64,000 bases of DNA from Eutreptiella sp. 'Long Island Sound 2002'. Taxonomy: Eukaryota; Euglenozoa; Euglenophyceae; Eutreptiales; Eutreptiaceae. The position numbers and the translations under genes were made by a program. The DNA is taken from the NCBI GenBank assembly GCA_964036045.1, contig OZ038379.1:20050476-20114475 (forward strand), read 5' to 3'. Positions 21,469 through 30,152 of the stretch are shown here, in pieces (position 1 is the first letter of the stretch; every line of letters starts with the position of its first letter). The notes beneath the pieces were generated by a model. It was given only the letters and a program-made list of their open reading frames with translations, was not told where the DNA came from and did not search any database.

Positions 21469-22132
21469 GTGTTAGTACGAATCCATGTCGCCGACAAGTA
21501 CCTTGAGGAAACCCGTCGACACGTACAAATGCACCTACAAATAGCCGTGCCAGCACCCCAACAATGGCAGTCCCTGCAAAGGAACCAAATGGGATTCACA
21601 AGGTTGGCAGCCACAGGGACCACCTCGAGAGCGACCGGCTGTGTCGTCAAGGTATGGCGAGAAGATCAAGATAGCCAACCCGGTACCCCAACACCATGGG
21701 GTTGCGGCAGCCGAGTGACTTTCACACGATGAAGAGTGCAAGACAGCCGTCGCAGCTGGCGATGGTGCCAGTACCGGAAGGACATGGGCAAAGCACACAG
21801 ATCCCCCAAGTGCTCAGAAGTCAATCGGAGCCGTCCTGCAACAGCCCGCCCTCACGCCAACATGTTCAACACCTGTCTCATGAACTCAGCTCATCGCGAA
21901 CTATGCCCAGTAAACAGAGAGCAGAGATCATCCAGCAAAAGCACGTTCCTGCATTTGCAGCTCGAGAGTAGCTCAACAGCACCGACAGGCCAGCGAGGAT
22001 ACCCCAACAAGGGCGGCTAAATGTGATGGCAAGTTGTGAAGGGGCAAGTCCTCTGAGAACACAGTTCCCAAAGCCCAACGCACAAGAAGTATCTCGGGAA
22101 CATAGTTTGACCGAGACCACGTGCCTCATTTA
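21469..22132 (+). pseudogene. Decayed large coding sequence, left pieces (segments 1-2)
   Basis: Segment 1 (21469-21700, frame 1) includes DKYLEETRRHVQMHLQ and QRNQMGFTRLAATG. After a 1-base shift near 21700, segment 2 (to 22132, frame 0) is Gln/Ser/Pro-rich (QPSQLAMVPVPEGHGQSTQI) and contains one in-frame TAG at 21969, then reads on to LTETTCLI. It ends where a minisatellite begins. Linking these pieces to the segments at 23239 and 25770 rests on the same strand, similar composition and similar decay; the link across the minisatellite is not proven by a frame match. Confidence 0.4.
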
Positions 22133-23235
22133 AGGCGCGGGGGGGGGGGGGGGGGTTGGCGCTAACGAGGCGCACGGGGGCGGGGGAATTTGGCGCTAAC
22201 GAGGCACGCGGGGGGGGGGGGGGTTGGCGCTAACGAGGCGCGGGGGAGGGGTGGCGAACGAGGCGCGCGGGGGGGGGGGGGGTGGCGATAACGAGGCGCG
22301 CGGGGGGATTTGGCGCGCTAATGAGGCGCGCATGCGGGGGATTTGGCGCAAGGGGGGGGGGGTGGCACTGACGAGGCGCGTAGTCCACATACAAGTCCGT
22401 GCATACACAACGCGGTGCACATACAAGCCAAAGCATACACAAGCCGGTGCACACACAAGGCGGTGCACACAAAAGGCGGTCTATAGCCACCGAAGGAGTC
22501 TTTGTTATTTAAGGTGCCACAGGCAAGGCGGTACACGCACAAGGCGGTACACACACAAGGCGGTGCACACAAAAGGCACCATGTAGCCACTGCAGGGGTC
22601 TTGTTATTTAAGGCGCCACATGCAAGGCGGTACACACACAAGGCGGTGCACACACAAGGCGGTGCACACAAAAGGCGGTCTGTAGCCACCGCAGGAGTCT
22701 TGTTATTCAAGTGGGGTGCGGGGGTGTCCCCCACATCGAGTGGAGCGGGCCGTAGTCCACATAAAAGGCGGTGTATACACAAGGCGGTGCAGATTAAGGC
22801 GGTGCACACACAAGGCGGTGCACACAAAAGGCGGTTTGTAGCCACCGTAGGAGGCTTGTTATTTAAGGGGGGCGGGGTTGTCCCCGGCATCAAGCGAAGC
22901 GAGCCGAAGCTGAGGGAGGTCCACATACAAGGTGGTGCATAGGGGTTGGGGGGCGTTGGTGCGCTAACCAGGCGCACAGGGGGGGGGGGGGGGGTGCGCT
23001 AATGAGGCACACGGGGGGGGGGGTGGCGCACTAGCGAGGCGCACAGGGGGGGGGGGTTGGCGCTATCGAAGCGCACGGGGCGGGGGGTTGGCGCTAACAA
23101 GGCGCACGGGGGGTTTTTGGCACTCACGAGGCGCACGGGGGGGGGGGGGGGTTGGCGCTAACGAGGCGCACGGGGGGTAGGCGCTAACGAGGCGCGCGCC
23201 GAGCCCGATTTGCGCCTCGTACAACGAGGCACGTA
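22133..23235. repeat. Compound minisatellite: GCGCTAACGAGGCGC + G-runs, and GGCGGTGCACACACAA arrays
   Basis: Two outer blocks (22133-22383 and 22949-23235) are units of TTGGCGCTAACGAGGCGCAC followed by 6-14 Gs. The inner block (22384-22945) is built of ACACAAGGCGGTGCACAC units, in turn organised into ~110-bp higher-order units carrying GTAGCCACCG.AGGAGTCTTG and TTATTTAAGG. Long open frames here are low complexity and should not be read as proteins. Confidence 0.9.
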
Positions 23236-23238
23236 GTT

Positions 23239-23520
23239 TTGGCCAAACACTCCTCGGAAAGAGGCAGGAAACTATCGTGGAGCAAGACGCTGGACAACTC
23301 AGTCGACATAACACAAATCAAGATAGAAGAACCGGACGTCCAACAAGGGCAGCTCGCCATCGCCGACACGTTGTGCGAGGACGTAATGATGCACGACGAC
23401 AACGTCAATCCTGCGGACATCAACGTGGAGCCGACAAGAGATATAATGGGGAAAATGCCTCGAACAGCTTGCAAGCTACAAAATGAGGTGGTGGGGAATA
23501 GCCCAGAAAGTATGCAAACA
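23239..23520 (+). pseudogene. Decayed large coding sequence, segment 3
   Basis: Frame 1, open 94 codons: WSKTLDNSVDITQIKIEEP, QQGQLAIADTLCEDVMMHDD, NVEPTRDIMGKMPRTA, then ESMQT at the insertion point. At 23513-23520 the string TGCAAACA is the left copy of an 8-bp target duplication. Skipping 23521-25769 brings the next codon (TAC at 25770) into the same frame, so segments 3 and 4 were contiguous before the insertion. Acidic, probably partly disordered; no family recognised. Confidence 0.6.
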
Positions 23521-23696
23521 CTAGTTGAACCTCGTTTCAACTTTTGTTTGCGCTTCCTTTCTTAGGCAGTTTTTCTGTCTTTAATTTGTAGGGGGGGGGG
23601 TAGTGTTCTGCCCTCTCCCCATGGGCCCGAGGGCCGGTGCCGGCGGGTCAGCATGCTGAGGCGACAAGCGGGTGCTGCGGCTCTTTTTTGGACCGC

Positions 23697-24195
23697 ATGA
23701 AGCAGATCGCGGGGGTTGAGAAGGGGCTGGTTGACCGCGGCCTGGCCACCGTCGAGAGTGCGGTGCTCGTGGGCCTGACCCCCGCCATCGCCGAGGTCAA
23801 GGCCTTGGCGGACGCGGGGCGGGGCCCGGCGCTGCTGCCGGCGGTCGTGCACAATGTCGAGTGCGCTGTGGACATGGTTCTGCGGCTCAAGCCGCTCCTC
23901 CGAGGTCACCACGCTGGTCGCAGACATTGTGGCAGTCCTGCAGCTCACGGCCAACGGCACGACGGAGGTTGTGGCGCAGTCGGTGGCGGCCTTCAAGACG
24001 GAGGTGGACACGCACGCCCAGGCCTTCTCGACAACGGACCTGCAGGAGCTCAACAACGGGCTCGACGCTGCGGTGCAGTGCGTGCAGTGCGGCCTGCTTG
24101 CGTCGCTGCAGAGGGCCCCTGCGCTGGAGGCGCTTGCGCACGACGGTTTGACGCTGCGCTCGGTCGGGTCCTTCACCACCGCCGCGGGGCAGTGA
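23697..24195 (+). pseudogene. Helical protein of unknown family with a 1-base frameshift, inside element 1
   Basis: The frame from ATG 23697 reads MKQIAGVEKGLVDRGLATVE, PAIAEVKALADAG and AVVHNVECAVDMVLRL. Near 23885 the sense passes to the next frame: SSEVTTLVADIVAVLQLTAN, AQSVAAFKTEVDTHAQAFS, LNNGLDAAVQCVQCGLLASL, ending at TGA 24193. Hydrophobic heptad spacing in both halves suggests one amphipathic helical protein of about 165 residues. GC-rich codons resemble host exons such as 31772-32473 rather than the decayed frame around it, so it looks like captured host coding sequence. Confidence 0.5.
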
Positions 24196-24860
24196 CACTG
24201 GCAGCACCAGCACCCGCGGTGGCAGCTCTGCAGCAACGGCGGCAACAGTGGTGTTGCCTCTCTATCGCCGTCACCATGTGCAGTGGTAGGAGCATCAACA
24301 CCCGATGTTGGCGGCAGCGGGACCAGCAGCGGTGAAACTGGCACCAGCAACACCAGCAGCTCTGGCAGCCGCGGCAGCAGCAGTGGTTTTCCCTCTGTAT
24401 CGCCATCACAATCTGCAGGTATTGAGCCATCAGACTCTGGCATTGGCGGCAGTCGGACCAGCAGCGGTGACGCTGGCGGCAGCAGCAGCGGCACCAGCAG
24501 TTCTGGCGGTGGCAACAGAGGTGTGGTTGCCTTTATGTCGCCACATCACCTGCAGGCGTGGAACTTCGAGCACTGGCATTGGCAACAGCGGGAACATGAG
24601 CAGCGGCACTGGCAGCGACAGCGCTGAAGGACTGGCGCAGATGTTGCTCGCCGCCGCCCTCTCGATGCGCGACGCGATCCACACGCCCTCTAAAGTCGTG
24701 GATGCTTCGAGCACTGGCGTTGATAGCAACGGGACCAACAGCAATGACGGTCGCGGCACCAGCACCGCCAACGTAAGCACTTTGTTGAGCCAAAGCCCCA
24801 TCTGGCTACCTGCAGTGTTGGCCCTAAGGCCGGTGTTATGGATCTTGGTTCGTTGCTGAG
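24196..24860. repeat. Tandem GGCAGC/CACCAGC-rich repeats in element 1
   Basis: Three to four ~130-165-bp units share TCGCCGTCACCATGTGCAG-type strings (near 24268, 24397, 24535, 24990) followed by GGCAGC/ACCAGC-rich tracts that would encode Ser/Gly/Thr repeats. GGCCCTAAGGCC also occurs twice (24820 and 25064). Probably repeat expansion in cargo or UTR rather than a separate gene. Confidence 0.6.
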
Positions 24861-25292
24861 TTGCTGAGTGAGCCTCGGCTTGGCCGAGTTGCGCCCGGCG
24901 CCGTGGCCGTTTGGCTGCAGAGCAGCCGGGCGCCCACCTGCAGCCCTACTCGGCGCTGACGGATCCGATGTTGTTGCCGCTGTGTCGCCATCACCGTGTG
25001 TGGGTCCGGGAGCATACAGCCAGTATCGCCCGTCGCTTTGGCTGTCTTGACTTGCGGTGCCGGCCCTAAGGCCCATGGGGAGTTTTATGGGTTGGGGGGG
25101 GGGATTTAGGAATCAGAGGGGTTTTAGGACTCAGTTTCAACCCTTCAGGTTCCCCAGCGGCGCTATGCCCAGCGGGTTCCTGATGGCACCAGTGCGTGGC
25201 TAGGGCTGGGGGGGGGGGGGGCAGGGAGGGTTGCGGCGGAGAATGAATACCCAAGTTCTGTGCAGTGTTCTTGTGCTCCGCCTTTGCAAACA

Positions 25293-25761
25293 CTAGTTGA
25301 ACCTCGTTTCAACTTTTGTTTGCGCTTCCTTTCTTAGGCAGTTTTTCTGTCTTTTCCCGCCCACCCACCCACGGCGGCCGCACCGCTTCTGGGCTCGGCC
25401 GTCCGCCCACCGGACCCCAACCGTGTCTCGTTTTGTTTGGGGGGGTTGCATGCTGCACCCCGCCCTTTATTGGGTACCATGGTTGCGTGTGGTTGGGTCC
25501 AGCATGATCACCGTCTCAGGTGGCGGCAGTCTGACATGTTGAGGGGGTGACTTTTTCGTTCCCAGGTACTTGTGTAGTGTCAGCCTCGTCCGTTGACCGC
25601 TGTGCGCTGGGACTGCGTCCGCTTTATATGCGGGCAGCCATGGCTCTCTTGGAGGGCACGGTCAGCATTCTATCGCCGGCATCGCCGGTCTTGGTGATAC
25701 ATTGTACTGCTGCCCCAAGTTCTGTGCCCAAGTTCTGTGCAGTGTTCTTGTGCTCCGCCTT
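25293..25761 (+). mobile_element. 469-bp insertion (element 2), tandem with element 1
   Basis: It begins with the same 62 bp as element 1 and ends with the same 35 bp, but its interior is unrelated. The internal TGCAAACA (25285-25292) is shared with element 1, and the right copy of the target duplication is at 25762-25769. The arrangement TSD-element1-TSD-element2-TSD implies a second insertion into the first duplicated site, or an unequal exchange between alleles. Confidence 0.65.
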
Positions 25762-28700
25762 TGCAAACATACCGGGCCATGTACCGGCACTTGGCAAAGT
25801 CTTACCGAATGCGGGCGCCGGGAGAAGAGGGTCGTTTCTTAATGAAGGGAAACCCTGTCTACCACAGAGGGGTCTCCAGAGTGATGCAAATGGGAGCGCG
25901 GATATACGCTCCGCAGCCCGGAACCAGAATGCCCAATGAGGCGGAGATTATCCCGGCAGCCGTTTTGGACATGTTGAAAGGAATCGCTGGAGCTAAAGGA
26001 GACAACGGGAGCTACACCGATGTCCACAACATGCGGTTTTGTATCCAAAGAGGAACGATGGCATTCCAGACAATACAGATGAGCCCGGAACTGGGACCTC
26101 TTGCGCGCGTGGTAGTGATACAAGGTGTGGTCCACATCCGGCCACATGGTAAGACGGATGAAAATCAGCGTGGCCACACGGAAGTGCCGATGGGGAGCAT
26201 GGCGCGGGTGCAAGGTGATATGCGCTACCAACTGAGAACTGCAGGCCCACATACAGTATACATACAGCTGCAGATGTGAGGTCGAATGGACAAGGTGCCG
26301 CAGAAATACCGAATAGGGCAACACCCTGCACATTCTGGCTACGAGGCAACTGCAAGCGGGCGGCTGCATGACCATTTGAACATGCAGTAGAGTGGGATGG
26401 GGGCAGCCGTGGGGAGTCTACGCAGCTCATTCGTTTCCTCATGGTTTACTCAAGGCACTACCCTCTGCCGCAGTTCCCAGTTGGATCGGAGTGGGACATC
26501 TTGCAGCAAGCAATCACTAACGCGGAGCAGAAAGGCATGGTATGTCCTGCTCTTACCTCGGTTGAAGGGTCGGTCCGACACTGGGTGCTAGCGCAACCAG
26601 AAGGGTCAAACACATGAATTGCACCATGTGTGGTGTCTGACGAAAAGGAGTTGCAAGCGATCAAGTTTACTATGCCGACATGGACCATCATATGGTATGG
26701 CAAGCCGAGAGGAGTCCACGGCGCCGCATGGCAAACGAAAATGCTTCTCGTCCGGCTGATTGGGGGTAACGAGTCCGGCCTCAAGTGGGAGGAAGAAAGC
26801 GCAACAGTGGGCACACCAACTAGCAGATTGGGCGCTCCCAAGCCTAGCACATGACGACGTAGCTGTTCAACCGCCGCAGGCGTCGTACAACACGGCACAC
26901 ACACATTGAGAGTTGCGGCCGCAGTGTCACCACATGTCTCAACTCGGCAACGGGGGCACATAATGAGTTGGATCGATGATGGGAACATTCAAATACAGTT
27001 GAGCATGCCGAGACGAATACCGGAAACATGTGGGGACTGTCAACCCTGCAGTTGGAAAGCCGTGTCTGCAGGGGTGGGACGCAAAAAGTCAACGAACGAC
27101 CTTCACCCAAACTCCCTGACAACGCCCCAGCAGGTGGAAATGCAAGAGTGGATCGTGTTGGACACGTGGGAGAATGGCCTCTGCTCACACGCGCTGCCGG
27201 CTCCAACCCATGAATGGCAGACAACAACGGTGGTGTTCGGAATAGTAATGGTTCAGTCAAGTTGCCAAGGGTGGGTTTGGAGCGCGACGCCCGGCACCAT
27301 CATCCACAGCAACTGCCACTCGGTCAACATAATGGTGGCGCCCAGATCCTTGACGGACTATGTGTTGCTCCACACGACAAAGTGGGACAAGAGGTCGAGA
27401 CCTGCCCAATAGTGCGAATCGAGGCACAACAGATCATGTTTCGATAGTTAACCGATACTGCGATGCCGTTGCCGAAGAGAAGCGCGTGAAATGTGGTGTC
27501 TCGGAATTCTCAAACGTTACCTAAGGGGACGTCCCACACGGTACCCGAACCCATCATCGAGGCGCTCTCGGTGAGTACAGCGAATCATCTGCACCCCTTG
27601 GAAAGGGTATGCCGTGACAAGTGGTTGTCTGATGAAGCCCTTCAACTCCTTAATGATATCACCAAGGCAATAGCTCCCTGGTCATTTGTCCACCCAACCG
27701 ACACATGGGTGTTACCTTGGAGTGCAAAGGAACAAGCGTCGGTGTATGCCACGCAAGGCGAGGCGGCGTACTACCATCTCCAGCACGTAGACGCAACACA
27801 GTGGGTGTTGCATGTCTCAATACATGGACACATGGCCGTCGAGCACATCGTGGCAGACCCTTACCATCCCCCGAAATGGGAGGGCGGAGCCACATGCCGT
27901 GTTGCAACCTCTGATAGTGAAGTCTCACTCCCAGATGATGCAAACCTTGGCCCTAGACATACTATCCTCGGCATGGGTGCGTTAGCCCTTGAGCAATGTT
28001 GTTAACTGTGGTTTATGTGTGGCTCACACGATGATGCATGCGACTCTACGTGCCCCCGCCAAGCAGCCATGTCCCGGCCATGGAGCACATAGATGATGTT
28101 TAACGTCACGTATGGGCCGGTGATCTACACTGTGCCGGGAGTATTCATACCGCAGTAAGTGCGGGATGCCCTTCTGACCCCATAGCCCACGGCGACAAAG
28201 CAGGAACCCAACCATCTTGGAATCCCGGACAGCAGGGCACGCAAAGTGCTGGCATCGGTGTTCTTCACCAAAGATGGCCCCCAGGTGCTACAATCCGTTG
28301 CACCGTGTAATATCTTGGAACCAATTGCTGCACAGCAGAAACACATGTAGCAATGGGAGGACAAGTTCGAGGAGTGGTACCAGTGCGTGCCTCAAGAAGG
28401 ACCGATTGAATTCGGTGAGAAAGATCTAAAAGACAAGCTCATCATGGCAGAGGATACAACGTCGCTAGTCCTGGCGCTCCTACAGGGCCCGGACGGGGGC
28501 TGCTCTAGATGGCTTGAGGTGACATCAGACCGGGCAAGGTACCACAAAGTCAAAGGTCACGGCCACATGGCCCAAGGCAAAAAGGCCCTCAGCAACACCG
28601 CGGGTCCAATGCGACTATGGTGCTTCAAAAGAAAAGTGTCAGTGGCTGCACCTGCGGTATTCTCCATGGTAACCATGCATCCCAGGTCTGCGGCCGTGTC

Positions 28701-28928
28701 TCAATGGAACATTGCACCGGTTAGCATCTGGAAGCGGTCCCATGCAGATGCGATGCGGAACGTCATGACGGCGGAGATGAACATGGTAGGCATACAGTGG
28801 AAAGCTCAAGATCACGGGGGGGACGTCTCCTCGGTCCCAGTACGCGACTCCCCCCCCCCCCCCCCCCTCCGGGCCCTCCGGGCCCACTTAGTTACCAAGG
28901 GTCAATGGCTACTGACCATACATATGGT

Positions 28929-28960
28929 GGCGCCGAAGGCGCCCGAAAATTTTTTTTTCA
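28929..28960 (+). other. GGCGCC-palindrome followed by T tract (terminator-like)
   Basis: GGCGCCGAAGGCGCC (28929-28943) can form a 6-bp GC hairpin and is followed by CGAAAA and nine Ts. The same layout recurs at 44845-44874. It looks like an intrinsic-terminator shape; in a eukaryote a T run could also stop Pol III. Confidence 0.6.
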
Positions 28961-29085
28961 TTCCCCTAGCCCACGTAGCATCCCTTCCCGCCCGGGCGGT
29001 GGAGCACCCCAACGCTATACTTGAACCCAACCTTGACTCTAACGCCCACCCCAACCCGCAGCCTGCTCCTAACCCTACAGCTAAC

Positions 29086-29190
29086 CCTACCCATGACCCT
29101 AACCCTAACCCTAACCCTAACCCTAACCCTAACCCTAACCCTAGCCCTAACCCTAACCCTAGCCCTAACCCTAGCCCTAGCTCTCACCCC
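29086..29190. repeat. Interstitial telomere-like (CCCTAA)n tract
   Basis: About 15 units of CCCTAA with occasional CCCTAG variants, fading on the left into degenerate versions from about 29034. Equivalent to TTAGGG on the other strand. It lies inside the TIR element rather than at a chromosome end. Confidence 0.9.
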
Positions 29191-29472
29191 AGAGGGAGGG
29201 CAAGGGGAGGTAACGGGAGCCTGTGCCCCCCCCCCCACCACCCCAAATTGCCCCACCTGGACCCCCCCCCCAACTGACCCTCCCGACCGCCCCCCCCCCA
29301 TCGCCCCTCCCTGAACCCCCCCCCTCCAATGCCCCCCCCCCCCCCCCCCCCCCCCCGGGGGCCTTCGGCCCACTTCTACTGGGGGGGGGAGTCGCGTACA
29401 GAAGCGAGGAGACGTCCCCCCCGTGCTCAAGATGCGTTATCGTTCACCCGCCGTCCATTCTCTACGCTATGA

Positions 29473-30152
29473 CTTTATGAATTGGCACTTTGCTTCACAT
29501 GTTGCAAACGTGCATTTTCATACAAAACCAAATGCATAAGTGTGCAAAAACAACTGCCCACAAATCACCACCACTGATCCAGGCTTGGTGTATTTTCATG
29601 TGATTTTCATGACAGTTTGATGGGATCTTAATAGAAAGCGCATGACAACACAGGTCTGGTGCGGGACAATTGGGGCCCGATCAGATAGAGCCAACTGTGT
29701 CAGGGATGACTGTTCACGTAGATTTTGACAATGACCCTGGTTGCACCCCGATCCCATTCCCTCCCCGCCAGTACATCCCGCCTGCAGCTCCTACAGGCAG
29801 GCAAGTGGGTAGCCCCCTCCTGGGCCAGGAATGTCTGGGTGCCCTGATAACGGGGTTTGCCCCACTCCCTGCAGACCATAAGTCTCATGCATGTCACAGC
29901 TCCACGTAACGGACATCCCAAGCCTTCATACATCATACACACAGCACACAACCCCCCCGTCAGCAACGGATGCTGCACTCACAACACATTGAGGAGGACA
30001 CAGTGATGTGGCTTTAAATATCAAGTGCCGTGCAGAGGCGTTGATGCAGGAAATAGTTCGGCCAATGCAGATCCACCATAGCATTGCAGTCCATCCGCTG
30101 CCCACCCTCTTGCAGGTGTAAGGCCCTGCCCTTCCTCATTGGAGCCCCACAT
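29473..30152. other. Intergenic DNA and probable 5' region of the PNGase-like gene
   Basis: No gene supported. The last ~100 bases before the start codon are moderately GC-rich; no TATA box is evident. Confidence 0.4.

Larger units (their letters stand above)
23521..25284 (+). mobile_element. 1764-bp insertion carrying gene-like cargo (element 1 of a tandem pair)
   Basis: It is flanked by TGCAAACA on the left (23513-23520) and right (25285-25292). Its first 62 bp (CTAGTTGAACCTCG...TTTTTCTGTCTTT) and last 35 bp (CCCAAGTTCTG...GTGCTCCGCCTT) are shared without visible difference with the neighbouring 469-bp element, while the interiors differ. No terminal inverted repeats are evident, although the first 18 bases can form a 6-bp hairpin (GTTGAA/TTCAAC). 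Short conserved ends around variable, exon-like cargo resemble pack-type non-autonomous transposons. No transposase is visible. Confidence 0.65.
28813..29425. mobile_element. 613-bp terminal-inverted-repeat element with 8-bp target duplication (hAT-like MITE)
   Basis: The left end CACGGGGGGGACGTCTCC...GTACGCGACTCCCCCCC and the reverse complement of the right end (29381-29425) match over about 45 bp with a few differences. CTCAAGAT flanks both sides (28805-28812 and 29426-29433). An 8-bp duplication fits the hAT superfamily among TIR transposons. Removing the element and one duplication copy keeps the surrounding decayed frame open (QWKAQD then ALSFTRRPF). The interior has a GGCGCCGAAGGCGCC palindrome plus T9, a telomere-like tract, and long C runs; no transposase. 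Confidence 0.8.
25770..29472 (+). pseudogene. Decayed large coding sequence, segments 4-6 (main body)
   Basis: Frame 0 (25770-26391): YRAMYRHLAKSYRMRAPGEE..., TGA at 26277. Frame 2 (26372-27412): LIRFLMVYSRHYPLPQFPVG, WDILQQAITNAEQKGMVCPA, with TGA at 26615 and 26852. Frame 1 (about 27395-28812, resuming 29434-29472 after an insertion): stops at 27445, 27487, 28003, 28090, 28156, 28183 and 28348, final TGA 29470. Every premature stop could come from CAA, CAG or CGA by a single C-to-T change. Sense on both sides of each stop is protein-like. A stretch DKWLSDEALQLLNDITKAI followed about 65 residues later by TQWVLHVSI and VADPYHPP weakly recalls Ulp1/C48 cysteine proteases, but the usual H of H-W-x-L is Q here. 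No confident family. A viral or transposon origin is possible. Confidence 0.6.

Noticed and set aside
22133-22945. CRISPR-like array
   Set aside because: Units vary in length, have no unique spacers, and the genome is eukaryotic.
22196-22977. Minus-strand 219-codon frame and others in the minisatellite
   Set aside because: Low-complexity translation of tandem repeats.
26630-26854. A separate 74-codon gene
   Set aside because: Same frame as the segments before and after it, separated only by TGA codons, so it belongs to the decayed coding sequence.
27395-28812. Alternative genetic code with TAA/TAG as glutamine
   Set aside because: Reading the stops as Gln gives sensible protein here, but TGA also interrupts the same sequence, frames shift, and neighbouring good genes end at ordinary TAA, TAG and TGA. 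Decay by C-to-T is simpler.
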